DNA of 64,000 nucleotides from assembly GCF_000002985.6 (NCBI RefSeq), contig NC_003281.10:9610001-9674000 (forward strand). The letters run 5' to 3'. A program made the position numbers and the translations under genes. Below the pieces are notes generated by a model that did no database searches, had not been told where the DNA came from, and saw only the letters and a program-made list of their open reading frames with translations. Positions 45,960-57,592 of the stretch are shown here, in pieces (the stretch's first letter is position 1; each line of letters opens with the position of its first letter). Origin of the DNA: Caenorhabditis elegans (Eukaryota; Nematoda; Chromadorea; Rhabditida; Rhabditidae).

Positions 45960-47006
45960 AAGGCTTTTTAAATAGAAAAACAGAAAGTTCACGCAAAACA
46001 TAGTTAAAATTTAAATTTTTTAAACAAGTTATCTTCTAAATGAAAGCGTTTTCAGGGCCGATAGACAAGGAGGCAAACGCTACACAATTTGAAATTTATG
46101 ATACCGTGAGTTTTTATCTGTATCGAAACCTCAGTGTGTCAGTTATTTGAAAACATTTGAGAGAAAGTTACAGATTACCCTGAAAGTTGAAAAACTCTTT
46201 CTTCTGAAATTTCAGATTCATGAAATAGGATAATTATAGTTTAAATCCCTCGACTCTAAATTTATCTATTAGTATATTCTTCCGTAATTTCTTGTTCTCA
46301 AACTAAAGATCAATTGTTCAGGAAACCCGTTCTGAATAGTTTTTCTTTGCTTTTCTTACACATTGCAACAATTGTTATCTACTCCTACTCCGAATGTTTG
46401 TTCTCCACTTGTCTATTGACCGTTAGTCTTTCTAACATCACATAGTTAAGATGACATAAAATGGCTTCATAAAAATGTTGTCTTTTTGTTTGTTTGGTGA
46501 TTTTTTCGCCTACGATTTATAGACTGATCTAATAGAATCCGTTTACATTCACAAATAAAAAACGAAACGGAAAAAAGTGATTCTTCATAAATACCAGATT
46601 TGAAATGAAATTTTATCAGAAAGCTGCTGCTAAAATAATCAAATATCATAGTAACACTTCAAAAAAATCATTTAACATTTTTTAAGTTACATTCAAAAAT
46701 GGCAATTACTCAATTTTCACCTATTCGGCTAGGTGGTACGATTTTTTGAATTTCGATTGTGTTTTATTTATCTGTATTCAATCAAACGTCGTAGTATATG
46801 ATTTGAAGCATTGATCAAGTTCAAATTTTTCAATAATTTGGCAGTGTGCCGAAAACTTTGACTGAAAATGTCAAAAAAAAACCTGAAACACTTCAGTTTC
46901 TATTTGGATATGTAGAATTTTTGACATTTTTTAAAAAGTATGTTTCAAAAAATCCCCATTCACGCTGCATTATCTCAAACAATTAGGATCATAGCTTCCA
47001 ATTTTT
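45960..47006. other. AT-rich intergenic DNA, nothing supported
   Basis: No exon-like frame, RNA gene or clear repeat was recognised here on either strand. Confidence 0.5.
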
Positions 47007-47385
47007 TCAGATAAGAATGATTTGAAATGGCTTGTCTTTTGAAGATGGAACAACAATTTTAGAATTTTCAAAGAATTCAATCAAAGTTTTGAAAACTTTT
47101 GAGCTTCGCTCGACTTCTAAACTTATATCATCTGAGTTTTCACCACTGTTTTTTTTCGATAATTGAATATTTTAACATAATTAAAACGGTTTTAAACAAT
47201 ATTTCATCTATTACAGTTTTTCTTGAAACGAAGTGATATCCAAACTGCCATGCCATACTGAGAAATGTTTGATTGTCCAAAATATTCAATTCGATGTTAT
47301 TGTTAGTAAACTTTCTCATCAAAAAGAGCAGTATTTTCTGGTAAATGTCACACAAAAAATCGACCTGAATATTTTCGTTTTTCAT
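47007..47385 (-). pseudogene. Possible hAT transposase relic with a frameshift
   Basis: The minus strand has an open frame from 47385 to a TGA at 47140, containing LDNQTFLSMAWQFGYHFVSR and KTVIDEIL. This has the spacing of the hAT segment Nx2F...Y.hPSRKTh. A second frame, opening in the same A8 run near 47150, continues with NSGENSDDISLEVERSSKVF and VFKTLIEFFENSKIVV until a TGA at 47007. One base of slippage in the A8 run separates the two frames. No catalytic domain is visible. An unrecognised intron is the alternative. Confidence 0.35.
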
Positions 47386-47656
47386 TACATGAATTGTTAT
47401 TTTAAATAAATTACGTGGTTTAGAAATGTTTGATTATCTTTAAAAGACAACCGATTTTTTTTTGTTACAATCAGAAAACTCCACAGCCATAACTTCTTTC
47501 TGATAACTTAAATTTGAGAGCTGTAAAAAATTGGAAATTTTCAGATTAATTCCCTATTTGTTCGAGATCTATTAAATTTTTCATTTTGTAGATATTTTAA
47601 GCGCTCCCTACGTATCTGTGAAAACATGTCATTTCGAAAATATAAAAATTTTGTAA

Positions 47657-47795
47657 CTAGTCGTCAATCGTAGAGGACATTTCACTCCAACCTTGACAAG
47701 AACACCTTCCTCCACATGGTCCCCTATCATCTTCACCAAAGTACGACTTATTAATGCCTTTTTGTCTAGACACAGCTGTCGCTTTCTCTGTGACC
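47657..47795 (-). other. Orphan terminal coding exon
   Basis: Acceptor TTCGGTAG (exon start 47795) followed by an open frame to TAG at 47657-47659. The peptide contains TAVSRQKGINKSYFGEDDRG and CGGRCSCQGWSEMSSTIDD. It looks like a real C-terminus, with phase 2 at the 5' junction. The frame is also open upstream to about 47930. No upstream exon was joined. A GTCTAGAC palindrome at 47764-47771 lies inside it. Confidence 0.45.
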
Positions 47796-48112
47796 CTACC
47801 GAAAAAAAAAACTATTTTAGTAGAATAAAAAGAAAAATAGTGGGATTTGTCTGATGCCCAGAAAACACGAGAAATCGTTGATGAAAAACCAAGCGCTGTC
47901 TGCTCCTGCTGTTTTTTTTTTTTTGAATGACATCAAACATCATGGCTCTAAAACAAATAAATGATCTGAACAAGAATTTATGAATCTTATGAAAAAGTAA
48001 ATTTTCAGCAATTTGCCGATTTGTCAGAATATTTAATTTTTGACAGATTGCCGATGATCAATTTACCGAAAATATTTTAAAGGGATTTTTAATAAAAAAA
48101 GTACTTGTAACC

Positions 48113-48392
48113 AGGGGTGCCGGACAATTGCAGTTCGGCAATCGAATTTTCGGCTATTGCCGAAAATTCACAAAACCGGCAATTGCCGAAATTATCGATT
48201 GGAAATTAGAATTTCCGGAAATATACATTTGATACTTTTTGTATGTTTAGGAGCCTTTAATCTATTATATTATAATGAACCATTTCAATTTCCGAAATAT
48301 AGTTAGTACGAAAAAATGCCGAAAATGTCCATCAATCGGCAATTCCAGCAATTCCAGCAGTTTTGGCAATTGCCGAAATTGCTGATACCCCT
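48113..48392. repeat. Repeat element built on CGGCAATTGCCG palindromes
   Basis: Ends CAGGGGT and ACCCCTG are inverted. The interior holds many TTCGGCAATTGCCGAA-type units (48140-48195, 48330-48385). A fragment of the same family is at 50993-51060. Confidence 0.75.
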
Positions 48393-48660
48393 GCATGCAA
48401 CTATGTGTTTTTGAATTTTTCCGCGTTTTTTTTTTGTTTTTAAATTTTTTCGCGTTTTCTTCAAATATTTTCATGGAATTCATTTACAGTTCTAGGAAAA
48501 TTTATATGATGCCTTTAGTTTTGCAGTTTAAAAAAGTGAAATTTCAAAAAAATATTGCACAACCACAATTTGTATAAAAATTTCCGAATAGTTAAATTTG
48601 CCAAAACCTGATAACGGCAATTTGCAAAAATTTCATTTGCCCCCTAGGACACACAGTTTT

Positions 48661-48839
48661 TTAATTAATCTCCCCAAAATAGGAGTATACTCCCTCCACA
48701 TGATTTTTAAATGGCATATTCGGGATTAGACATGTTTCATTTGGACACCAAATCGGATTATCTTGAATGGATCTGCTTATTTCAGGAAGTACGTCAAAGC
48801 TCTTTATGAATAGCGTTCTGTGGCCTGAATCTAAGATCA
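48661..48839 (-). other. Orphan exon-like frame
   Basis: After an ATGTTCAG acceptor (exon start 48839) an open frame runs to TAA at 48661. Peptide samples: GHRTLFIKSFDVLPEISRSI and WCPNETCLIPNMPFKNHVEG. Protein-like composition in otherwise AT-rich DNA. It does not join in phase with the exon at 47795. Possibly a fragment of a decayed gene or transposon. Confidence 0.35.
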
Positions 48840-49843
48840 CTGAACATTTTGAAAAGATTAGCATTTAATGGTGGAGTAGTGGGGATTTACTCTAAATACG
48901 CACATTCCAAAAGGTCCAAAAAGGCCGAAAAATATATAAAACACCTGAAAATTTTTGGGATTTCTAAAAAAGTGTTAGAACTCTTAGAAAAAATTAGTTT
49001 AGCAATCGAAAAAAACCGAGTTTTAGAATTTTTGCCAATCGCCAAACTACAATTATCGTTTTCAAAAATTATTTTGAAACAAAAAAACTCAAAAATAAGC
49101 AAAAAACTTATTTTTACTATATGTAGCAGGCTTTTTTGTAAAAAAAATAAATAATTTTCCTTCACAACTCAGAAAATTCTACAGAGATTTTATATTCTGA
49201 GTTTTGGAAATTTTAAAGACAATTATAAAGTAGCCGAATTTGTAAATTTTCGAAATTTTAGATTTTTCGGGTGCCTGAGGACCCCTATTTTATTAATCCA
49301 AGTGAAGAAAATCTCTATTTCACAGAATACCATAATATTTTTAGATTCCGATTGCAAATTTATATTTGACTAACTATAAATATATTTAAAATTTTTTGTA
49401 CATTCATAAATTTGTATAATTATTTTTTGTGTGCCCTGCTCCCCTCTATTATTATTTCTTTAAAAAACATGAGATACGTTGAATATTCGTCAACTCGAAA
49501 TGTCAAGTTTCAGCAATTATAGCCTTGAGTTGGACACTTGATGTTTCGACATCAAAGTACGGAATATTTTATAACTTTTTCTCTGTTTTGATGCGACGAG
49601 GAGTGCAGGTGAAAATGAAATATCAGACAAGAAGTGATGGAAAAATATTATTTTTGTTGATTAATTCAGAAGTGTCTTGAAGAAAACGTTTCACAATAAA
49701 TGCTACGAGAAAGTTTGAATTAAACATTTCAAAAGTTTAGGATTTTTTTAAAACAATCAGGCTACAGCATAGGCTTAGGCGGGAGATCCAGTAACAAAAA
49801 ATTATAAGAAATTGGTCCGAAATAAATTTGGACTTATCTCCCA

Positions 49844-50110
49844 TCACATATATATATATATTTTTGAATTTTTAGATTTTTTTGCGAGTTCTTCACACTG
49901 TTTTAAATCAAAAGTATTCCTATATTTTGGTGTTTTGAGAAAATCCGTAAGACCCCATATTTCTGGCCCATTAGAAAACCGATATTGTACTGTACTCGTA
50001 GTTAAATCTGTCGAAACACATATTTTTGAAAATACAGTTTTTTTCAAGTTCCCTTTTCCCCCACTTTCCCGACGGAGGCACTTTTGCAGCTCGTAAAACG
50101 AAAAAGCCAT
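49844..50110 (-). other. Possible first exon followed by dispersed repeat
   Basis: ATG at 50110 gives MAFSFYELQKCLRRESGGKG then NLKKT, with a weak donor ACT|GTATTT. The frame stays open to 49844, but from about 50035 down it enters a dispersed repeat (TACTGTACTCGTAGTTAAAT on the plus strand). Low support. Confidence 0.2.
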
Positions 50111-50143
50111 TTCAGAATTGAGCACAGCAGCGACACTAGACAC

Positions 50144-53100
50144 TCGGTTCCCGTCTAGACAGACTGATCATTCAAGAAAAACTGGAGAGCAATGTGTGCT
50201 CAGAGAGCAGTAGCAGAAGCGAGCAGGGTGCCCTTTGACGCCGTCCGTCCACCATCTGTTTACAAATGCAATCCGAACTCTAGACGTCGCTGATTCTGTG
50301 AACTTTGCTTAACAAAATGCCGAATTTTTGTGAATAACAGGAAAGATTATTTCATTGCTGGAAAACAAAATCACCCTCTGGCCCGGAAAACGTGTCTGAA
50401 AAATGTGCAAAATATTAAAGAAGGAGTATTGTCAATTGGAACATACTGAAAACTGTAGTTTATCTTTGAAATTTGAATTTCGCGGACAAATTATATTACA
50501 CGGGAATTCAAATTTAGTTTTTGTGTTTTGATTGTACACATGCTCATTGGAATCGCTTTCTAAATTTTTTGAATTTTTTTACTATATATACTTGGAGCAA
50601 CTGCCCATTTCGGTACTATCATCCAGTAGTATGAATTAATAGTGTAGAAAATAATTTGAATTATTTAAAAATGATATAAAAGGTTCTCAAATATTGTCTG
50701 AAAGTTTTTATTTTCGGAAAAAATGAATATGTTAAAATTATTTTGGTTTTTAAATCCTTTCAAAGTTTTAAACATACACATAATAAGTTATTTTCAGATA
50801 AATTACATTTTTTCAACACTTTTACCTTTCTTCAAAGCCCCATGGATCCCAAAGACTTTTAAGAGTTAGCATATATTTTGTGGCAGAATATTTAGTTTTT
50901 TGTAAGAAAATTACCTACGGAATGTTAAAATGTTTTACACCGAATCGTGTTAAGCTTAAAATTTTCAAATTTTCGAAATATAGTTAAGTTTTAAAATTGC
51001 CGAAATTTCCACCTATTGGCCATTTCGGCAATTTCAGCAACTTCCGAAATTGCCAAAAATTCCCCATTTTCAAACATTTCCGATTACATCTCACCTGATA
51101 GGAACAGATTAACTATTTAATATCCTGTAGATTATGCAAACGCCGACACAAAGATTAATTGCTTAAATTCCTCCGAGGCTTTGTATTTCCAAATTATACA
51201 GTAGTCCCCCGAAGATTAAATACATAATAATCATGGACAAGATTATAGTCGATCTTTTGATCTTCAACAGCTGTGTCTCATCTGTGTCTTTCTTAATTGT
51301 CTTCATTATTACGATCATCGGAACAGTCTGCACTTATCTCCGTCTCCTTCTCTCTCATTCTTCAGATGTCTTCCCGCCGTTCCTCTTCACCGTCTTCCTT
51401 GTGTTCTGAACCGATTTGAAATGAGACGAAGAACGAATAAATGAAAGGAAAGGAGGCGATTGTCTAGACACATTTTCTTCCCCTTCCGAACACATAGAAC
51501 AACCATTTCCATTTTCCATGACCAGCAAAACAGTGACAGGGCTCCAGATAATTTATGTATTTTGTATTCGTACAACGCCAAACCAGGAAGTCAATTTGTT
51601 CACATGCAAATCTAACAGAAATTCAAATATTGTTATCAGAAGTCCATTGGGTTCATACAGAAAAGTAGTTTTGAGGATTCTCATTCAAATTTCTAATGAT
51701 GTTAGAAGTTCGAGGTTCTTACGAGAATTTGCTCGAAATGTACAAACCTATTTGTTGAGCTGTGCCTGTCTTCCCAAAAAGTTTTGTATATAAGTTCCAC
51801 GAACAAAAAATTAATTTTAAAATTTTGGAAATATGCAAATGTTTCCAAGTATTTATTATTGAAAATTCCTTTTTCTCTTTTCGTTCTGAGCTTCGAAAAT
51901 TGCGGGAATTTTTCTCACTTAAAAAATTCTTCGAGTAATCCTATTATGTTTCCCTCGGAGTCAGACCCTTCTTGATGTTAAACTGAAACAAAAGCCCAAC
52001 TTGATTAAACTTATGCCATTTGAGTTGAACAAGCCAGTCTTTTGTAGGAAATGTAGCCAAGGAAATGATGCAGGTGGTTTTGCCTCGAGATAACCAAAAA
52101 ATCAAAGCTATCACACGTGGGTGCACGAACAATTGTCTGAGAAATTGTTATTTTCATATATATTAAACTTCATCTTTTGGTTTTGTTTGTACGGGGAGAT
52201 TGATTTTAGTGAGACGGATATTTACCATATTTATTCTTTTAGTATTGTACCCTATTGTTTAACTTTGACAGCCTATACCTCAGTTATCGTTTGTTCTTTT
52301 ATTGATACGTTTGAATATCAGGCGGGGCAATATTAATAGAAGAAATACGGCACTTACGGTACTTATCTAGTGCTATGATGTTTTGATTGAAAAATATTTA
52401 CATGGACTCCTAAGGGAAACAACTCATAAAAGTCTTATACCAAAGGTTACAGATTTAAAAGCGTGCCCTCTACCAGTCAGTTTGCAGAAAGACAGACGTC
52501 CACAATTCTTTTGAACTTCAAATTACTACTTCACTTTCAGTAAGCCCCCCGTCTGAGACTCCTTGGGGGAAACAAGAACTACGGTAGCCCAGTGAGTGGC
52601 GCAAATCGAAGCTCATTAGAAAACACGTTGCTTCTCGGTTCTCCCTTCATCTTTTTGTGCGTGTCTGCAGTACGTGCTGCTGTTGCTCAAAACGCCATTA
52701 GTCGAACTCTATGGACTTTGGCCCTTTTTCTCATTCTTCCGGTGGATCTGTTCCCCCCGTCGCAACATGAGAAATTGGAGAAAAGGATAGAATTAGATGT
52801 ATGTTTGTTGGTCACATTCTAGACACGAGCACTTTACACAATGGTCCTGAGACCTGCTAGACCTGAGTAGAAATGCAGAGAAAAATTTGAAGAGTCTAGT
52901 TTGTCTGAGAGTTCACACGAAAAGTCTTGGGAGAAAACTATTGGAAACTGTAAAATTATCTGGGAAAAATAATTTTTTTCAAAATTTTTAGTCAAAGTAT
53001 TGGATAATTGCAGAGAAATTCGGAAAAAATATTTCAAGTAGAATGTTAGAGAAAATAACATTTCGTCAAAAATACCAAACATCATAATTAAAAACTCAAT

Positions 53101-53682
53101 TAGAGGTTTTGGAATTTGCTTCTGCAAATTTGAAAAATCATAAAAAATTTATAGCTTCTAAAATGTTTTTTTGAATATTCATATTTGGTATTTCGATACT
53201 GTATTCTGCCATTTTTTAATGAATCTCCCACGAAAAATTTCTGATTATAATTTCCTATTGGAAATTTTCTGAAACACAGAAAACTGAAAAATAAAATAAT
53301 AATTTATTTGTTGAATGATCTATGGGGATCTATCGACCGCGAGCAGTCAAAATAAATTATTGAAATAATAAAAAATCGAATCAAAATCAACCGAGATAAG
53401 GAAAGGGATGGGATGATGATGAGAGGGCAAATAAAAAGAAGAAGACTATTCTAGCCTAAAATACACCGTGAATTTAAGAGATTTCCAATACCGAGACAAT
53501 GGGATTTTTTGAAGAAAGAAGAACGTTTGTGGGAAAGAAAAATACCGAATCGTTGCATAAGCCGTTAAAAAAGATGACTTGTTACCGAGATACCCTTCAG
53601 AATTCTCGCTAACAAGCCAAAATGACAGTGTGAATTTTGGGCGGGAAGGGAATATTGTACAAAACAGGAACAAAAAAGTATA
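50144..53682. other. Gene-free stretch with repeats and GTCTAGAC sites
   Basis: No gene supported. It includes a CGGCAATT-family fragment (50993-51060), a TTATATCTC-family inverted repeat (52232-52336), a GC-rich island at 52540-52770, and GTCTAGAC at 50153 and 51462. Confidence 0.5.
52232..52336. repeat. Inverted-repeat element, TTATATCTC family, copy C
   Basis: TTTTAGTATTGTACCCTATT and TTTGACAGCCTATACCTCAG on the left, GGGGCAATATTA at the right end. Confidence 0.55.
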
Positions 53683-56600
53683 TTACAGTGAGCTTGAAGA
53701 TTCAAATCCCTTATTCACTTGTCCTCCACCCATCATGGATGTCGTGTAGTCACAAAGTGAAATTGAATGTTCAGCGTTAACCATAGGGACCATAGGGGCT
53801 GGGCAGTTCTCGTCGTGTCCTTCACTTGTCTGAAAATTGCAGAATTGAGTTATAGTCTTCTATTTTTTGATATTATCTATGTAAAAAGCAGGAAAATTAT
53901 TTAAAACCGCTTGTACATATAGTGCACAAGTGTCTAAATATCATAGTAATAGTTTTGAAAATTTGGCAATTTACCGAAACTTTTGAAATGTTTCATTATG
54001 GTATTTGGACGTGGAATTAAACAAAGTCCCCACTGTCAATTTTCCATTTTAAAAGTACTCTTCTGTAACATCATCAATCGCATTTTGGGCACAATCTAGC
54101 CAGAGCCACAAATTAGCGGAAGTAATGCTTCTCACTCTTTCTCTCGCTTCTTGTGCTCACGTAGCGTCTAGCTCACTTTTTTATATGTCAGCAATATCAA
54201 AACACATTTTAAATGAGCGAATCCAAGAGATCAAATAATCAAGAATCATTGACTCATAATAATAATAATAATACAGCTACTAATAACATTATTTTTCACA
54301 TTTCAAAAAAAAAATTTATATACGACACAGATAAGCATGTGGAAACGAACAGCGCGGTGTTTGGAGAAGCCGTGATTTTGCAATTTTGAATACTAGAAAT
54401 TGCAGTAAATAAAAACTAACCAGTCGACGTTTCCGCCGTGTCAATGAAGATATATTGCGGAAGCATTGTGGACATCGTGCATATAATGGACCGCTTTTGT
54501 AGTCTTTAATCTGAAAAAAAATGTTCAGTGAGCTTCAAATAACTTTGTTTCAATGGTCCCTTCTTTAAACCCATTCCAACATCTGGACCTCTAGACACAT
54601 CAATCTCGTATCTCGTAGACGAGTAGGCGGAAAGAGCACAGAGATGTGATCATGATGTGTTAAGAAGAAAAAGAAGAAGAAGAAGTTGGAATGGGGAACA
54701 AATTCGATTTTTGGCTAGGAGAAGAGGAGCAGCGCCAAGTGCTCAAAGAGGAGGAAGGACCAAAGTTCCTTTGAAGCGACGGCGCATCACGAGGCATGCT
54801 TCATCTTTTTTGCAAGAAATTCAATAAATTTTTTGTTGCAAAGCTTGGTGAAGGATGAATAAGTAAATATATTAGTTCTACAACAACACCTTCCCTTAAT
54901 CCTCAGAAGCTATGAGAGAATGTGTTGATAATATAATGTTTTAATGATCGGCAGCTGGTGCGAGACGGACTGTAGACTTTGATTGTGTGATTCGTTTTAT
55001 AAACAAACACCCTTGAGACGCACACACACACACCCTTACGCACAATATAGTCTAGTCTGCATCTGGACTGTCTGATCGGTATTGCTTTGATTCTATTGAT
55101 ATCTACACCCTCCGGAACTTACCGAATCACGTATCATTTCGTAGCAGCAATGTTTGCATAAGGAGGAATGATCCGAGCAATCGTCACCCATCCATCGGCC
55201 TTTTCTTTTCATACAAAAATGACATCTTTCAGAGTTTGGAACATCATCATCGACGTATTGATATTCAGTGTGCGACTGGAAAAAATTTTATATTGAAAAC
55301 AATTTTAAAGAGTCAAAATTATTCTTTTTTGTTGCTTTTTCAGGACCAAACCGATTAGATATGTAATTTTATCAAAATTCGATTTTTTTCAGCCAATAGA
55401 ATTTCCATCCGTTTTGTGGCAGTTTAATAATTTTGTTCATAGATATGTGTAGTCTTTGTCACATCTCAAAAAGTAAAAGAGATTGCTCATTGGTTCCCCC
55501 CGCCAATAACTTTTTCCCTTCCATCATTATATGTTTGAGTATGTGAAAAAGTCCTCATCATCTCTCATCTCATCCTGTCTGTTTCTCTATCTGTCTAGAC
55601 ACAACAAGAATAAGAAGAACCGCAACATTCTCAACATTTGAGCGACGCGCCCCTGCTGTTTGGAGGCAGCAGCAGTGCGACAACTAGAGAGTATGCAATG
55701 TTCCAGGAGATTCAGAAGCAGTTGGACGGTGAGATGAACACGAATATACAGATAGTATGAGTGAAAGAAAAAGAGACACATACACATACTGACGTCGTTT
55801 TTGGTCTTCTAAGAGGCGCCGCGACTATATTCGTATTGTGCTGCCAGGAGAAGAATGTTGCAAGTTTAGGAGTCTAGACTAGACACATAAAACAAAAAAA
55901 ACCAGGGAAGCGACTCGGAGCACACACAAAACTTGATCTTTAGCTCGTGGGGCTTCTTGGAGAAACTGATAAGAGGGGAAACGAGTTGCGATAGTTTCGT
56001 GGCAAATAGTGTCTGAAAGCGCCTAGTTTATCGTTTATGACGTTGAGTGCACATTGGTGTTTTAGAGTGATTGTTTGTCTGTGCTCAATTCTTCTAGACA
56101 ATTGATTTACTTACGCTTTAAATAACAAAAAGTGCGCTGATCGGGACCGGAAGTGAATTTTCATGGGAATTTCCTAATAGGAAGCACAGTTTTTTGTATA
56201 AATTATTATATACATACATGCAAATGTATGTATTTAAATTTTAAAATTCCAATTAGCAATTTGATTTTGCTGGACTTTGCCTAACTATAGTCAGCTATAG
56301 CTGAAAAAAGATGCAAATCCCTGTTTTTTGTAACAATCCAAAAATTCCGAACACGAACTATTCCGAGTTGTTGTAGTATTTGTATGATGTCTCTATCTCT
56401 GTGTCTCTTATTTACGTCACTCTCTCATCCCAGACAGACATGTGACTCAAAACCATGTCTAGGCCAAAGTGCTGCTGCTGAGACTGTCTTCCCTGTCTGC
56501 AGAGATTACTGTTTGATGTCATCTACAGTAGTCACGGAACTTTTTTTTTCAAAAAAAGTGTGCGTTGAAGCCAGAAGACAGATTTACGTCAGAGGTTTTG

Positions 56601-57592
56601 AGCTTTAATTAGACATCTTTTCATGTTTGCTTGATGAATATGAAATAGAGATAGAGAAAAAGAGTGGTATTGATTCAAGACATTTTCAGTCTAGACTTCG
56701 ACTTTCTTGAAGTTTGAGGAAATCCAGTGATTTAAATGTTCAAAAAAAAGATTAGAAGAATTAATTTCTTAGCAGTTACAACAGTTTTTCATGAAAAATT
56801 GATCATCTACTCTTTGCCTGCCTCTTTCTGTCACTTTCTCCCGTACACCGGCGCCGAGAGCGCTTACAAACACATGTCACCACACAGGAAGGAGAGAAGA
56901 AACAAAAGAAAATGAGAGAGATAAATAGAGAAAGAAACAGAAAAAATAAATATAATAGCAGCGTCTCCTAGTACGATTCACTACAAAAAGATATAAAAAG
57001 GAACAACAAATATTTTGTCAGTTAAAAATAGTGTGATTAGACAAAATACGACTTAACGCATTTTCTCTATTAGCATTGCATCCTACTACTTTATTTTGGA
57101 ATATTATTTCTCGGTTCTTCTTGAAGATATTGATTAATAATCAACTAAAAAACTCAAAAAAATAAAATAATAAAGTTTTTGTCAGTTGGCAACGTTTGTA
57201 TAGGACAAAAGACAGCTGATATATAAGCTGTCAAAGCTTTAAAAGTGAAATTTAAAAAATTCTCAATTATAACTAGTATAACAAATTGCAATGACATTTT
57301 CCTATGTAAGATTTGAATTGACATATACTATATTTAAATATTTTTTTTTGAATAAAAAACTCACCATTCTCTCTTTAATAATTCTGATAATAGCATCCCT
57401 GCTCTCTTCAGTCATTGTCCAATTGCATTCAGTTACTTCAACGGTTCCAATTACATCGACGGTTTCTTCTGTTTTTGTACAATTTGTTGATGTAGTGGCT
57501 CGTGATGTAGATTGCTCAGTTGAAGACATTTCGTGGTAATCGAACCGATGACGGAGTCGATTTACTTTATTGCTCAGCCAACCCTGAAGCAT
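53683..57592 (-). CDS. Cys-rich putative zinc-binding protein
   Basis: Four phase-0 exons: 57365-57592, 55123-55275, 54421-54510, 53683-53829; 205 aa from ATG 57592 or 184 aa from ATG 57529. An acceptor TTTTTTTGCAG near 57640 fits the 5' end. The N-terminus is Ser/Thr-rich (MSSTEQSTSRATTSTNCTKT). The core is CHFCMKRKGRWMGDDCSDHS, LCKHCCYEMIRDS and LYARCPQCFRN, spacing C-x2-C-x11-C-x6-C-x2-C-x20-C-x2-C, enough for two zinc sites in a cross-brace-like arrangement. A basic run RRKRRL follows, which may be a nuclear signal. I do not recognise the family. The 2.1-kb first intron and flanks are rich in GTCTAGAC sites, suggesting regulated expression. Confidence 0.82.
57073..57240. repeat. Inverted-repeat element, TTATATCTC family, copy D
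   Basis: Left end AGCATTGCATCCTACTACTT, right part GATATATAAGCTGTCAAAGC, opposed as in the other copies. Confidence 0.55.

Noticed and set aside
49844-50035. Continuation of the 50110 frame as coding sequence
   Set aside because: The DNA here is a known-looking dispersed repeat (TACTGTACTCGTAGTTAAAT), not an exon.
51363-51420. TTCTTCAG followed at once by ATG (MSSRRSSSPSSLCSEPI)
   Set aside because: Looks like a trans-splice start but ends after 17 codons with no donor.
52592-52822. 76-codon hydrophobic frame
   Set aside because: Starts at GTG, no acceptor, no homologous motif seen, and the island looks regulatory.
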